47,740 bases of DNA from Bacteroidaceae bacterium (GCA_024698925.1 JAILQO010000070.1:1-47740), one strand, 5' to 3'; positions 33,405 through 44,272 are shown, counted from the stretch's first letter. Numbers and translations: made by a program. Notes: a model not told the origin generated them from the letters alone.

Positions 33405-35948
33405 TTACATTTTGAAAGCGTCACTCTTCACATAAATACGGTACTGCTTGATGCTCTCGGGAGCGCCAGCCTCTACACGCGGCAGGTATTGGAAGCCGGT
33501 GAAGGTCTGGTCTTGACCAAGGTCGATAATCAAGTAATGGGGGAACTGGACACCGCGGTTGGTGCTCCAGTAGGTGCTTTCCTGAAGGTCGAAGATCTTA
33601 TCGGCGGTCTTGTTGCCGGATTCAATATCTTCATCATCGCAGTAAGCCACCTGCCAAGGTTCACGCGAGAGACGGGAGCCATCAGTACCTAGCATATACC
33701 ACTCAGCGATACAGCAGTACTCGCGGTTCATGTGACTATTTAGGGCCTCGATGCAAACATAGCGGCCGCTGACAGGCTGCGCGAATTTTACCTCTTGCCA
33801 ACCGTTTCCTGCCTTGAACTCGCCTTCCAGGACAGGCTTCTCGCCAGTAAGATCCAACGTTTGGCCTTCCAAACGATGAGTCTGCGGGCGGTCAAGATTC
33901 AGTTTGTCAATGATGGGTTTCTGTAAGCCTTCTATCGTTTTCTCGCCACGCGGTCCCATCACATCAAGCACGATGACCTCGTTCTTTCCTTTCTTCAGCC
34001 AGCAGCCGGGAACGTACAGCGTCTGCTGCGGGCCGATATACCAGTGGCGACCGATGGCGTGGCCGTTGACATAGACTTGTCCCTTGCCCCAGTTCTCGAG
34101 GTTCAGGAAGGTGTCGCCAGTCTTCTTCAGGTTGAAGTAGCCGCGGTAGTAGCCACGACCGAAGCAAAGGTCTTCACTGTCTGCTGCATAACGATAACCG
34201 CGCCCAATGACAGGTACGTTTAAAGTCTCTCTTGTTGTAGGCTTGGTTCTCTGCTCTTCCAGCGCTTTGACCGCCACATTATACTCATCGGGAATACGCA
34301 TACATTCCCAATAGTCAGGCGTGAACGTAACCTTTGTTTTATCAACACTATATGAACGAAGCGTAGCCGTGATGGTTGGACTGCCTATCAAGCCCTTGTA
34401 GTCCTTGATGGCGCGTCCAAAGTTGATGCGCCCCATTCCTTCGACGAGGATCTGTAGTTCCTGGCCCTGCTTGATGGGGGGCAAGGCGAGCGTTTTCTCG
34501 CTCTTCACGCGGTCAAGTTTGCCGATGAACTTGCCGTCGATGAACACCTGAGCATAATCATGGGCTTCGAGGGTGAGCTGGCACGTCCACTTTTCTAAGG
34601 GTTCACGGCCCTCAACTTGCACGTCGTTGATCTCGGGCAGACGCGTGGTATAAAGTACGCAGCCCCACCCCATATCAAGCTCTTCGAAAGTCTTTGGGCG
34701 ATCACCATGTGCTTCCTCTTCATGGTCCCACCATGTATATTTGTAGTCAAATCCATTAAAGAGCGGCGCAAACTCCGTCAGCTCAAACTTAGGAATGGCA
34801 ATGGTGGAATATTCCTTGGGCACAGCGGGAAGCTTCTTGCTGCCTACCCACTTCTGAGCCACGGGATCCCAGTCGCCGCTGTATTTCTCCATGGCTTTGC
34901 GCAGCTTCCAAAATTTATCTGTAACTTGACCTGCCTCGTTGATGGGCGCATCATAGTCGTAGCTGGTCACATCGGGCGCGAAGCCGGGGCTGTTAGCACC
35001 TGCCCAGTGGCCCCAGTTTGTGCCACCGTGGGTCATGTAGAGAGAGAAACTGATACCGCGGTCAAGCATCTGCGAGATGCCATCGACCATCGCCTCTGCG
35101 CCGCGTGTCTCGTGGCGACCGCCCCATTTGTCGAACCATCCGCTCCAAAACTCAGAACACATCTTGGGACTGTTGGGACGCAACTCACCCAGCTTCTGGA
35201 ACTCATGGTCGATATTTGAGCCTGTGCCGAAATTCATCGTCCATGTGAGGTCATCAAGGCCGTTCTTGGTGAAGTTGGACGACCAGTCACACTGGAACAG
35301 TTCCACCTTATCGAATCCGCTCTTGCGGATGATGTCACGAACGGCACTGATGTAAGGTTTGTCCTCGCCATAGGAACCATACTCATTTTCCACCTGCACC
35401 ATGATGATGGGGCCACCCTTCTCGATGGTCAGGTCACCAAGTTGCTCTCCAACCTTTTTCTCAAAGATTTCCAGACGCTCCATGAAGTATGGGTCTTGCT
35501 CGCGCAAACGGATATCTTTCTTCTTCAGCAACCACCAAGGCAGACCGCCCATCTCCCACTCTGCACAGACATAGGGACCGGGACGGACGATGATGTACAT
35601 GCCATTAGCCTGTGCCAACTTCACGAAAGCCCGGATATCGTTATTACCCGTGAAGTCGAATACGCCCTCCTGCTGCTCGTGAGCGTTCCAGAAGATGTAG
35701 ATGCAAAGCGTGTTCATGCCCAAAGCCTTGCACATCTTTATGCGCTGGTCCCAGTAAGCACGCGGAATACGCGGATAGTGCACTTCTGCAGCCTTCACTA
35801 CAAAAGGCTTGTCGTTCAATAGGAACGTCTTGTTACCCACCTTGAAGCTACCCGCCTTTGGAGCTGCCGCCATGGGCATCGCCGCAAACATCATAGCTGC
35901 CACCAGCAGCGTGAAAAGCGAAAAGTGAAAAGAATTCTTCTTGTACAT
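33405..35948 (-). CDS. GH35 beta-galactosidase with F5/8-type C-terminal domain
   Basis: A signal peptide (about residues 1-28) targets it to the periplasm or beyond. The GH35 signature GGPIIMVQVENEYGSYG is at 178-194 with Glu187 and Glu189 (acid/base among them), and nucleophile Glu266 is in CSEFWSGWFDKWGG. A jelly-roll region follows, and the last 150 residues (EGEFKAGNGWQEVKFAQPVSGRYVCIEALNS) look like an F5/8 discoidin (CBM32-like) domain. Length 847. It removes terminal galactose from plant or mucin glycans; which is not evident. A -7 box (TATCTTTG, 36034-36041, minus) lies upstream. Confidence 0.94.
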   Translation of the reverse strand: MYKKNSFHFSLFTLLVAAMMFAAMPMAAAPKAGSFKVGNKTFLLNDKPFVVKAAEVHYPRIPRAYWDQRIKMCKALGMNTLCIYIFWNAHEQQEGVFDFTGNNDIRAFVKLAQANGMYIIVRPGPYVCAEWEMGGLPWWLLKKKDIRLREQDPYFMERLEIFEKKVGEQLGDLTIEKGGPIIMVQVENEYGSYGEDKPYISAVRDIIRKSGFDKVELFQCDWSSNFTKNGLDDLTWTMNFGTGSNIDHEFQKLGELRPNSPKMCSEFWSGWFDKWGGRHETRGAEAMVDGISQMLDRGISFSLYMTHGGTNWGHWAGANSPGFAPDVTSYDYDAPINEAGQVTDKFWKLRKAMEKYSGDWDPVAQKWVGSKKLPAVPKEYSTIAIPKFELTEFAPLFNGFDYKYTWWDHEEEAHGDRPKTFEELDMGWGCVLYTTRLPEINDVQVEGREPLEKWTCQLTLEAHDYAQVFIDGKFIGKLDRVKSEKTLALPPIKQGQELQILVEGMGRINFGRAIKDYKGLIGSPTITATLRSYSVDKTKVTFTPDYWECMRIPDEYNVAVKALEEQRTKPTTRETLNVPVIGRGYRYAADSEDLCFGRGYYRGYFNLKKTGDTFLNLENWGKGQVYVNGHAIGRHWYIGPQQTLYVPGCWLKKGKNEVIVLDVMGPRGEKTIEGLQKPIIDKLNLDRPQTHRLEGQTLDLTGEKPVLEGEFKAGNGWQEVKFAQPVSGRYVCIEALNSHMNREYCCIAEWYMLGTDGSRLSREPWQVAYCDDEDIESGNKTADKIFDLQESTYWSTNRGVQFPHYLIIDLGQDQTFTGFQYLPRVEAGAPESIKQYRIYVKSDAFKM

Positions 35949-36165
35949 AGAGTTATTTAGTTAGTATATTATTATCTGTTTTTTGCTCCAAGATTCCATC
36001 TTACTATGATTTTGGATATCCCCGAAGCCGCTGCAAAGATAATCAAAATCCATGAAAGGCAAAAACAATCTTCCCTTTTTCCACTTTTTCCAACAGATTT
36101 CTCTTCGCGCACGCGCGCGTACATATTTTTATTTATTCACGCTTATCTCTTTTTTGGATTCATTT

Positions 36166-36197
36166 TTTGGCTACTCCGCATGAAACTTGTATTTTTG
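36166..36197 (+). promoter_or_regulatory. Promoter of the macro-like gene
   Basis: TTTG (36166-36169), 20 bases, TATTTTTG (36190-36197): exact consensus. It leaves about 20 bases of leader before ATG 36223. Confidence 0.7.
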
Positions 36198-36222
36198 CAG
36201 CAGAAATCAAACAGGATTGATT

Positions 36223-36603
36223 ATGTACAACAGAGAATTTACACCAGAGCGGATTACTGCGTTAAGAGAGAATGAGATATTCGTATTCGGAAGCAATCTG
36301 GCTGGCTCGCATGGGGGCGGAGCCGCATTGTTGGCACATCGCCAGTTCGGTGCGATATGGGGCCAAGGCGTAGGACTGCAGGGACAAAGTTACGGTATCC
36401 CGACAATGCACGGGGGCATCCCTGCGATTAAACCTTACGTGGACGAGTTTATTTCATTTGCAAAAAGCCACACGGAATTAAAGTTTCTGGTCACAAAAAT
36501 CGGATGTGGCATCGCTGGTTTTACCACCGAAGAGATTGCGCCATTATTTGCAGATGCTATCGACGTTGAGAATATCATTCTACCAAAGGAGTTCGTGAAA
36601 TGA
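36223..36603 (+). CDS. Macro-domain-like protein (A1S_2505-type)
   Basis: ATG at 36223 follows a consensus promoter; an upstream ATG at 36187 lies inside the promoter itself and is rejected. The 126-residue protein shows the pattern IFVFGSNLAGSHGGGAALLAHRQFGA, then GVGLQGQSYGIPTM and VTKIGCGIAGF, the series of glycine-rich loops found in a small macro-like family annotated with ADP-ribose-binding proteins. The ligand is not known for this type. Its stop overlaps the next start (ATGA), so it is translationally coupled to a dehydrogenase. Confidence 0.7.
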   Translation: MYNREFTPERITALRENEIFVFGSNLAGSHGGGAALLAHRQFGAIWGQGVGLQGQSYGIPTMHGGIPAIKPYVDEFISFAKSHTELKFLVTKIGCGIAGFTTEEIAPLFADAIDVENIILPKEFVK

Positions 36604-37556
36604 AAATCGTGATATTGGACGGGTTCTCCGTCACACAGAAGGATTTAGACTGGTCGGCATTACAAGCACTACAAGCAGCTGGAGGGATTGAGCTCAAAGT
36701 CTTTGAGCGCACACGGCCAGATGAGGCGACTGCACGCTGCCAAGGGGCAGAAGCTGTACTGACGAACAAAGTGGTTATCTCCGCAGAAGTCATGAGTGCG
36801 TTGCCCAACCTGCGCTTTATTGGCGTGCTGGCCACGGGATATAATGTAGTAGATTTAGAGGCGGCCCGCGCACGGGGCATTGTGGTAACAAACATTCCAG
36901 CCTATAGCACAGATTCCGTGGCCCAACTGGTCTTCGCCCATTTGCTGAACGTGACACACAGCGTAGCTCACTACACCGCTGAGCGCGCCCGCTGGCCACA
37001 ATCCAAGGACTTCATGTGGATGGATACTGCACTCATGGAATTGGCAGGGAAGACATTTGCCATCTATGGTCTGGGTAATATCGGCACGACTGTAGCGCGC
37101 ATCGCACAAGCATTTGGTATGCGCGTGATTGCGGTGACCAGAAAGACGTCATTACCGAAAGGTGTGGAGAAAGTGGCTTGGACTGAAGCACTACAGCTGG
37201 CAGACGTTTTGTCATTACACTGCCCGCTAACGGCTGAAACGCGCGAAATGATTAATCCCGAGACGCTTCAACTGATGAAGCCCACAGCCATACTGATTAA
37301 TACTGGTCGCGGGCCACTGGTGAACGAAGCGGCCGTAGCTGCTGCGCTCAACGAGGGAAAGCTCAAGGCGTACTGCACTGACGTTCTCTCCACAGAGCCA
37401 CCCGCAGAGGACAACCCACTCTTAACAGCTCCGAACTGCTACGTGACGCCCCATATTGCTTGGGCCACAAAAGAAGCTCGCAGCCGCCTCATCGAGATAG
37501 CGACTGCGAACCTTCAAGCTTTCGCGGCTGGTAAGCCAATCAATGTTATTTGTTGA
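36600..37556 (+). CDS. D-2-hydroxyacid dehydrogenase (glycerate dehydrogenase-like)
   Basis: An NAD(P)-dependent oxidoreductase of 318 residues. The Rossmann glycine motif YGLGNIGTTVARIAQAFG, the catalytic Arg in NTGRGPLVNEAA and the catalytic His in YVTPHIAWATKEARSR are present. Overall pattern fits hydroxypyruvate/glycerate dehydrogenase. It overlaps the macro-like gene by 4 bases and the convergent fucosidase by 11 bases. Substrate assignment is by family only. Confidence 0.87.
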   Translation: MKIVILDGFSVTQKDLDWSALQALQAAGGIELKVFERTRPDEATARCQGAEAVLTNKVVISAEVMSALPNLRFIGVLATGYNVVDLEAARARGIVVTNIPAYSTDSVAQLVFAHLLNVTHSVAHYTAERARWPQSKDFMWMDTALMELAGKTFAIYGLGNIGTTVARIAQAFGMRVIAVTRKTSLPKGVEKVAWTEALQLADVLSLHCPLTAETREMINPETLQLMKPTAILINTGRGPLVNEAAVAAALNEGKLKAYCTDVLSTEPPAEDNPLLTAPNCYVTPHIAWATKEARSRLIEIATANLQAFAAGKPINVIC

Positions 37557-39162
37557 TGCGCAGCACCGGCGCAATCTTGTTGCAGGGCTTGGGGAGATCC
37601 ACCTCCAGGCCCTGTGCCGTTTGGCGTGCCTTGAGTTTACCATGTCCAAGAAGATAGACACTGGAGATTTTCTTGGTAAAGTCCGGATTGCCTTTAGCAA
37701 GTGATTTGATCACAACACGTCCGTCCTCTGGCCAGCCCATGGGCGTGACGTAGAGATATTTCTGAGTCTGATTAAAGCGCACGTCGCGAGCATCCATGCC
37801 ATTGTACTGTCCGTCGTTGAAGCCTTGTGCATTCATCTTGATAGACTTCTCTGCGACAGGACCTTCGCCAAAGCGCTTCCAGGGACGAGTGCCAAAGATG
37901 CTTTCACCATTCTGTGTCATCCAAGCCTCAAGTTCATCGAGGAAGGCAGCAGCCTTCTCATCGTAAGTACCATCAGCTCGCAAAGGGATGTTCAGCAGTA
38001 GGTTTCCGTTCTTGGAAACGATATCAACGAGCTGCTTGACCATATTCGTAGCTGTCTTATAGCCACGCTGATAAGTGCCTGTATTATAGTGCCAGTCGCC
38101 GATACAGTTACATGTCTGCCAAGGCTCTGCGATAATCTCATTGGGGGCACCGCGCTCCACGTCCCACGTGAGCGCCTTGCGCTGGGAGTCGCTGAGGATC
38201 TTACCAAAGACTACGCCGCGCGGATTCTTATTGTACATGTGAGCAGCAATCTTCATGCCTGCATCGCTGACAGGATAGAAAGGCAGCACGGTAACATCAA
38301 AATAGATAAGGTCTGGCTGGTAACGGTTGATAGCCTCGAGTGTGCGGTCGTAGAAATTGGTCACAAATTCACGGCTGGGAGGGCATGCACCATGACTCCA
38401 ATCCCACTGCCCGTGAATGGCGCCGTTGTCCCAAGAGCCCTTACTCATCGGGTGATTCTGTTGGTAAAGCATCTGAGGATCCAGTCCTTCCCACCATTTG
38501 CCTTTACCATCTTCCTTGGTGAGGTTGCCATCGTAATACACACCAGCTTTGTCACCCTCCAGATCATACCGTTGCGAGGGCTCAAACCACGTCCAGGCGT
38601 GATCAGCATGGAAAGAGATGCCCAGCGGAATTCCAGCCTTCTTGGCCGCCTTGGCCCATCCGTCAAGGATATCTTTCTTAGGACCGATATTCACGCTGTT
38701 CCATGGCTGGTACTTGGAATCCCACAGATCATAGTTATCATGGTGATTACCCAGTACAAAGAAGTATTGCGCTCCACAACGCTTATAGCGCTCTACAAGG
38801 GCTTCCGGGTCCCACTTCTCAGCCTTGAACAGGGGCAGGATGTCCTTGTAACCCACCTCGGAGGGGTGACCATAGTGCTCACGATGATAGTTGTACTTGT
38901 AATTGCCTTCCATGTAGAGTTCACGGGCCATCCAGTCGCCGCTACCCTCAACACACTGTGCACCCCAATGGGCCCAGATACCGAACTTGGCATTGCGGAA
39001 CCATTCCGGCGTCTGGTGTGTCTCCAACGACTGCCATGTCGGTTCATACTGTCCCTTCTGCATAGGTTCATGTTCTTCGCTGACGGAAACTTGATAGGTC
39101 TGTGCTTGCGCCAAAAGACTCATGGCAGCAAGACTAAGCATAGAAAGTAGTTTTTTCATCAA
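37546..39162 (-). CDS. GH29 alpha-L-fucosidase
   Basis: A signal peptide (about residues 1-20) makes it exported. GH29 features: WFRNAKFGIWAHWG and NHHDNYDLWDS near the N-terminus, nucleophile Asp289 in DLIYFDVTVLPF, and the later NGNLLLNIPLRADG. Length 538 includes a short C-terminal beta domain. It cleaves terminal fucose from glycans. It follows the LeuD fusion gene by 28 bases on the same strand, where leuB might be expected, so it may be read through from the leucine operon. With the GH35 it could act on fucosylated galactosides. Confidence 0.93.
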   Translation of the reverse strand: MMKKLLSMLSLAAMSLLAQAQTYQVSVSEEHEPMQKGQYEPTWQSLETHQTPEWFRNAKFGIWAHWGAQCVEGSGDWMARELYMEGNYKYNYHREHYGHPSEVGYKDILPLFKAEKWDPEALVERYKRCGAQYFFVLGNHHDNYDLWDSKYQPWNSVNIGPKKDILDGWAKAAKKAGIPLGISFHADHAWTWFEPSQRYDLEGDKAGVYYDGNLTKEDGKGKWWEGLDPQMLYQQNHPMSKGSWDNGAIHGQWDWSHGACPPSREFVTNFYDRTLEAINRYQPDLIYFDVTVLPFYPVSDAGMKIAAHMYNKNPRGVVFGKILSDSQRKALTWDVERGAPNEIIAEPWQTCNCIGDWHYNTGTYQRGYKTATNMVKQLVDIVSKNGNLLLNIPLRADGTYDEKAAAFLDELEAWMTQNGESIFGTRPWKRFGEGPVAEKSIKMNAQGFNDGQYNGMDARDVRFNQTQKYLYVTPMGWPEDGRVVIKSLAKGNPDFTKKISSVYLLGHGKLKARQTAQGLEVDLPKPCNKIAPVLRINK

Positions 39163-39190
39163 TTATGTTTTATTAGTTTATCAATAATCA

Positions 39191-41365
39191 TCAATACATG
39201 GGCTCAATAATATTGAGCAACTTGATGGTAGCCTTGATGGCAGCCTCGGTCTGGTCTGCATCAAGGGCGTGAGTTCGGATTGTTCGTTCCCTAAACGTCC
39301 ATTCGATGATAGTCTGCACAAGGGCATCTGTTCGTCCTCCAGGGGGAATCGTGACGGTGTAGTTTGAGAGCCAAGGGAACTCGCGGCCAAGACGTTCACG
39401 ATAGATATGACGCACAGCACGTACAAAGGCATCGTATTGACCATCGCCCTGTGCACTCTCCTCGTAAATCTTATCGTCTATCTGCAGACGTACCTGAGCC
39501 ATGGGACGCAGGCCATAGGCCGTGGACACCATATAGGACAGAAGTCGCACTCGTTCCTCCTCTTCACTATGTTTAAGTACGTCACGGATGATATACGGAA
39601 GATCTTCTTGCGTGACGAGTTCCTTCTTGTCACCCAGCTCGATAATACGATCCGTGACCTTCTTCATATCCTCCTCGCTGAGATCCAGTCCCAGTTCCTC
39701 AAGGTTCATGCGGATATTAGCCTTGCCGCTGCTTTTGCCTAACGCATACTCACGGCGACGCCCAAAACGCTCAGGCCTCAAAGCATTCTGGTATAGGCCG
39801 TTTTTCTTGTCGCCATCCGCATGGACACCTGCCACTTGTGTGAAAACGGCGCTACCCGTGATGGGTTTATTGGGCGGAATGGCAATACCACTATAGCTCT
39901 CCACCATGTGCGCCACGCGATTCAGCTGTTCTTCGTTGATATTGGTCTGCGCGTTGAAATGATCCTTGAGAATGGCTTGCACGCTCGCCAAGGGTGCATT
40001 GCCGGCACGTTCGCCAAGGCCATTGATGGCAGTATGCAGACCACGGGCACCCCCGAATACAGCACCAAGGACATTGCTGACAGCAAGGTCATAGTCATTA
40101 TGGGCATGGAAGTCAAAGTGGACGTTGGGATAGCGTGCCACCATCTGGCGCATATAATCCAATGTCTCCAGCGGATTAAGGATGCCGAGGGTGTCCGGGA
40201 GCATGATACGGGCAACTGGGAGATTCACGAGGGTGTCTATCAGTTGGAAGACATAGTTGTCTCCCTGCTGTTTCATGCCTCCACTCCAATCCTCCAGATA
40301 GAGATTGACATTGATACCACGTGCGGCGGCCATCTCTACATTGCGCCGTATGTCTGCAAAGTGCTGCTCCGGCGTCTTTCCAAGCTGCTCCGTGCAATGA
40401 CGACGGGAACCTTTACATAGGAGGTTGATGGTGCGGGCACCAGCGCGTTCTATCCAGTCCAGGCTCTTACCATCATCCACAAATCCAAGGACCTCTACGC
40501 GATCCAGCATATCCTTGCTTGCTGCCCAACTGGTGATGCGCTGAACAGCCTCCATTTCTCCTTCGCTGACGCGTGCTGAAGCGACCTCCACGCGATCCAC
40601 GCGCAAGTCCTCTAACAGGGCTCGGCAAATCATCAGTTTCTCATGCGGCATGAAACTCACGCCACTGGTCTGCTCGCCATCACGTAGCGTCGTATCCATG
40701 ATTTCGATGGGAGAAGACTCTCCCTTAGCCCTCCAAATGAAGGAAGACGTGGAGTGTTCTGGCTGCGCAGGCTCGTGGGGAGCATCGGGCAGCGTATGTG
40801 TCTTGAGGCTCTCAACCAAGAAGTCTATATCATCGAGACCGTTCATCAGACAGTATTTCTTGTAGCCATTGATGGGGAAATGTTCGCAGCGGGAGGTCGC
40901 ACTGTTGGTGACAGTCTGGTTGGGCAGATCTATCACGACCTGAGTCTGTGGGTTCTCGTGGATGCTCTCAAAAAGTTCTGCAAGGAACTCCTCGCTCACT
41001 TCTACGGGTAGTACGAAGTTATTGAGCTCGTTGTTGCGATGGATATCAGCAAACGAGGAACTGATGACAGCACGGAAACCATAGCCTGCAATAGCCCACG
41101 CAGCATGTTCGCGGCTGGAGCCGGAGCCGAAGTTTTTACCGGCGACAAGGACACAACCGGAGTACGACGAATCATTGAGCACAAAGTCCTTGTTCAGCGT
41201 GCCATCCGGACGATAACGCCAATCACGGAACAGGTTGTCACCGAAGAATTTCTCCTCACGCGTAGTCGCCTTCAGGAAGCGTGCTGGGATAATCTGGTCC
41301 GTATCGATATTCTCGAGCGGAAGGGGCACGCAGGTGCTGGTTATGATATTGAATTTCTGTTTCAT
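39191..41365 (-). CDS. leuD: LeuD fused to a citramalate/isopropylmalate-synthase-like enzyme
   Basis: ATG at 41365 (overlapping the leuC stop as ATGA) gives 724 residues in one frame. Residues about 1-200 are the small subunit of isopropylmalate isomerase: [18 protein letters not shown] and [16 protein letters not shown]. After a low-complexity linker (about 200-225, [17 protein letters not shown]) a second full enzyme begins at [15 protein letters not shown], the HMGL active-site start, with [13 protein letters not shown] (metal His) and [23 protein letters not shown] LeuA-type C-terminal allosteric domain ends it. In relatives I know of, the second part is a separate gene starting at this motif. 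A citramalate synthase is likely; isopropylmalate synthase is the alternative. Confidence 0.9.
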   Translation of the reverse strand: MKQKFNIITSTCVPLPLENIDTDQIIPARFLKATTREEKFFGDNLFRDWRYRPDGTLNKDFVLNDSSYSGCVLVAGKNFGSGSSREHAAWAIAGYGFRAVISSSFADIHRNNELNNFVLPVEVSEEFLAELFESIHENPQTQVVIDLPNQTVTNSATSRCEHFPINGYKKYCLMNGLDDIDFLVESLKTHTLPDAPHEPAQPEHSTSSFIWRAKGESSPIEIMDTTLRDGEQTSGVSFMPHEKLMICRALLEDLRVDRVEVASARVSEGEMEAVQRITSWAASKDMLDRVEVLGFVDDGKSLDWIERAGARTINLLCKGSRRHCTEQLGKTPEQHFADIRRNVEMAAARGINVNLYLEDWSGGMKQQGDNYVFQLIDTLVNLPVARIMLPDTLGILNPLETLDYMRQMVARYPNVHFDFHAHNDYDLAVSNVLGAVFGGARGLHTAINGLGERAGNAPLASVQAILKDHFNAQTNINEEQLNRVAHMVESYSGIAIPPNKPITGSAVFTQVAGVHADGDKKNGLYQNALRPERFGRRREYALGKSSGKANIRMNLEELGLDLSEEDMKKVTDRIIELGDKKELVTQEDLPYIIRDVLKHSEEEERVRLLSYMVSTAYGLRPMAQVRLQIDDKIYEESAQGDGQYDAFVRAVRHIYRERLGREFPWLSNYTVTIPPGGRTDALVQTIIEWTFRERTIRTHALDADQTEAAIKATIKLLNIIEPMY

Positions 41366-42729
41366 AGGAAGAGTCTCGGATCTGTGATTACACCTGTAAC
41401 GGCAGCTGCTGCCACCGTGAGGGGACTGGCAAGGATGGTACGAGCGCCAGGGCCTTGGCGGCCTTCGAAATTGCGATTGGACGTAGAGAGGCACTGTTTC
41501 CCTGCAGGCACCTTGTCTGCGTTCATGGCCAGACAGGCAGAGCAGCTCGGATAGCGGAGCTCGAAGCCTGCATCTGCCAGAATCTTGTCAATGCCCTCAT
41601 CAATGATCTGCTGACGCACAGTCCATGAGCCAGGCACGAGCCAAGCCACCACATTGGCGGCTTTCTGGCGCCCTTTGACGATGGAAGCGAAGGCACGGAA
41701 ATCCTCGATACGGCCATTGGTACAAGCGCCCAGGAAAACGTAATCAACGGGCGTGCCTAACAATTGCTGACCTTCCGCGAAGCCCATGTAAGCAGAAGCC
41801 TCCCCTACCCGTCCGTCAATGGCGATGCCGGCTCCCGGATTTGTGCCACAAGTGATGCGAGGCGTAATCTCCTCAGCGCGATAGGTGACTTCCTTGTCGA
41901 AGACGGCATCTGCGTCGGAGTAGAGCTGACGCCATTGAGCGACAGCACGGTCCCACGCCTCACCCTTGGGGGCATATTCACGTCCACGCAGGTATTCGAA
42001 AGTGACCTCGTCAGGGGCAATCAGACCGGCACGACTACCCATCTCTATACTGAGATTGGAGAGCGTGAGGCGACCTTCCATGGACAGGGAGCGAACTGCT
42101 GAGCCTGCATATTCGACAGCATAGCCCGTGGCTCCGCTGGTGGTCATCTGAGCCATGATATACAAAGCGACATCCTTGGCTGTCGTGCCTTTGGGCAGGA
42201 CACCTTCGATATTGATGCGCATGGTTTTCGGTTTCTGCTGAAGGATGCACTGCGAGGCCAGCACTTGTGCCACCTCGCTGGTACCAATCCCCATCGCGAT
42301 AGCGCCTACGGCACCATGTGTAGAGGTGTGAGAGTCGCCACATACAATGGTCATGCCAGGCAGCGAAAGTCCCTTCTCCGGACCTACCACGTGGATGATG
42401 CCGTTGTCCTTCGTTCCCATCGCGAAGTGTTTGATGCCAAACTCGGTGCAGTTGCGTTGAAGGGTCTCTATCTGTTTCTTGCCTTCTGCTGGCAAAGAGG
42501 TACAATCCTCACCTACCAGAGGGACATCCGACGGCACATTATGATCCGGCATCGCGAAACATTGCTGGGGGCGAAGCACGAGGAGTTTCTTCTCGCGCAG
42601 CGTATCGAAAGCCTGCGGAGTGGTAACCTCGTGCATGAACAGGCGGTCTATATATAATTGTGTAGGACCGTCGGGGATGTTCTGCACGACGTGTGCATCC
42701 CATATCTTGTCAAATAGCGTCTTGCCCAT
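41362..42729 (-). CDS. leuC: 3-isopropylmalate dehydratase large subunit
   Basis: Isomerises 2- to 3-isopropylmalate with LeuD, using a 4Fe-4S cluster. [39 protein letters not shown] and SCSACLAMN carry the residues for the substrate and three cluster cysteines. The start [15 protein letters not shown] is standard. Length 455. It is 4 bases after leuA and overlaps the LeuD fusion by 4 bases (ATGA), so the three are one operon. Confidence 0.97.
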   Translation of the reverse strand: MGKTLFDKIWDAHVVQNIPDGPTQLYIDRLFMHEVTTPQAFDTLREKKLLVLRPQQCFAMPDHNVPSDVPLVGEDCTSLPAEGKKQIETLQRNCTEFGIKHFAMGTKDNGIIHVVGPEKGLSLPGMTIVCGDSHTSTHGAVGAIAMGIGTSEVAQVLASQCILQQKPKTMRINIEGVLPKGTTAKDVALYIMAQMTTSGATGYAVEYAGSAVRSLSMEGRLTLSNLSIEMGSRAGLIAPDEVTFEYLRGREYAPKGEAWDRAVAQWRQLYSDADAVFDKEVTYRAEEITPRITCGTNPGAGIAIDGRVGEASAYMGFAEGQQLLGTPVDYVFLGACTNGRIEDFRAFASIVKGRQKAANVVAWLVPGSWTVRQQIIDEGIDKILADAGFELRYPSCSACLAMNADKVPAGKQCLSTSNRNFEGRQGPGARTILASPLTVAAAAVTGVITDPRLFL

Positions 42730-42733
42730 CCGC

Positions 42734-44230
42734 TTACTTCTTGAATTTATTGATACAGTCTATATAAGCCTCAACACTGGCTGTCACGATATCCGTATTG
42801 GCACCGAAACCGTAGTAGAGTGAGCCGTCATATTCCACCTGCATGTGGACTTTACCCACATCGTCCGATCCTTTGGAGATAGCCTGAATGGTGAACTCCT
42901 TGAGCGTCATCTGCTTCAGGATAATCTTCTTGAGCGCCTTGATAGCCGCATCGACAGGGCCGTTGCCGCTGGCTGCTGCCTCAAACTTCTGCCCGCTGAT
43001 ATCAAGTCCGATGGATGCTACGCTCTTGACACCCTTACCCGTCGTCACCTGCAGGAAATCCAGACGCACGGCGTGAGCATCTGCCGTATCGGCGCCTGCC
43101 AGCATCAGCACGTCGGCATCTGAGACCTCCTTCTTCAAATCGGCCAATTCCAAGAACTTCTCATAGACTTTGTCCAGCTTCTCCTCCGTGAGATCCACGC
43201 CATTCACATGCAGGCGATGCTTCAACGCTGCACGTCCGCTGCGGGCCGTGAGTACAATGCTGCTGTCGTCAATACCCACATCCTTGGGATCCATGATTTC
43301 ATAAGTATGGACATCCTTGAGGACACCGTCCTGATGGATACCGCTGCTGTGCGCAAAGGCATTGCGTCCCACAATGGCCTTGTTGGGCTGGATAGGCATA
43401 TTCATGAGCGACGATACCATGCGGCTCGTGGGATAAATCTTGGTGGTGTTGATATTCGTATCAATGCCCAGCCCCTTATGGCATTTGAGGATCATGGCAA
43501 TTTCCTCCAGCGAGGTATTACCGGCTCGTTCGCCTATTCCGTTGATGGTCACTTCCACCTGACGCGCACCAGCCATCACGCCACTGAAGGTGTTGGCCGT
43601 TGCCATTCCCAGATCATTGTGGCAGTGCGTCGAGATGATGGCGCGGTCGATGCCGTCCACGTGTTCCATCAGATATTTGATTTTCTCATGATATTCCTGC
43701 GGCAGGCAATAGCCAGTGGTATCAGGGATATTCACCACGGTGGCTCCGGCTTTGATGACCGCCTCCACCACGCGAGCCAGATATTCATTATCCGTACGTC
43801 CGGCATCCTCGCAGTAGAATTCCACGTCGTCCACATACTGCTTGGCATATTTGGTGGCCGCCACAGCACGTTCGAGGATCTCTTCGCGGGTGGAATTGAA
43901 CTTGAACTGAATGTGCTCGTCGCTGGTACCGATACCCGTATGGATACGTTTGTGCTTGGCATACTTTAGCGCCTCGAACGCCACGTCAATGTCACGCTCT
44001 ACGGCACGTGTCAATGCACAAATCACAGGCCACGTCACAGCCTTTGAGATCTCAATAACGCTATTGAAATCGCCAGGGCTGGAGATTGGGAAGCCCGCCT
44101 CGATGACATCCACGCCCAACTGTTCAAGCGCTTTCGCCACCTGAATCTTCTCTACCGTGTTTAGCTGACAACCGGGCACCTGTTCGCCGTCGCGCAGTGT
44201 TGTATCAAAAATGAATAGTCTGTCGCTCAT
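42734..44230 (-). CDS. leuA: 2-isopropylmalate synthase
   Basis: First committed step of leucine synthesis, condensing acetyl-CoA with 2-ketoisovalerate. [14 protein letters not shown] at the N-terminus, [18 protein letters not shown] and [15 protein letters not shown] are catalytic. HSSGIHQDG leads into the C-terminal allosteric domain ([39 protein letters not shown]), where leucine usually inhibits. Length 498. Its upstream leader contains an attenuator (44273-44431). Confidence 0.97.
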   Translation of the reverse strand: MSDRLFIFDTTLRDGEQVPGCQLNTVEKIQVAKALEQLGVDVIEAGFPISSPGDFNSVIEISKAVTWPVICALTRAVERDIDVAFEALKYAKHKRIHTGIGTSDEHIQFKFNSTREEILERAVAATKYAKQYVDDVEFYCEDAGRTDNEYLARVVEAVIKAGATVVNIPDTTGYCLPQEYHEKIKYLMEHVDGIDRAIISTHCHNDLGMATANTFSGVMAGARQVEVTINGIGERAGNTSLEEIAMILKCHKGLGIDTNINTTKIYPTSRMVSSLMNMPIQPNKAIVGRNAFAHSSGIHQDGVLKDVHTYEIMDPKDVGIDDSSIVLTARSGRAALKHRLHVNGVDLTEEKLDKVYEKFLELADLKKEVSDADVLMLAGADTADAHAVRLDFLQVTTGKGVKSVASIGLDISGQKFEAAASGNGPVDAAIKALKKIILKQMTLKEFTIQAISKGSDDVGKVHMQVEYDGSLYYGFGANTDIVTASVEAYIDCINKFKK

Positions 44231-44272
44231 GTCTGCTTTTTCTATTTTGTATTTTACTATTTTGCCTGTATC

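Noticed and set aside
36187..36222. Upstream start for the macro-like gene
   Set aside because: The ATG lies in the promoter's -7 region, so it would not be transcribed.
38089..39150. 353-codon open frame on the + strand
   Set aside because: Antisense to the GH29 fucosidase, no motif, no promoter.
41366..41494. N-terminal extension of the LeuD fusion
   Set aside because: The extra 43 codons lie inside leuC, are rich in Arg/Pro/Ser and match nothing. LeuD homologues start at MKQKF, and the ATGA overlap fits the operon.
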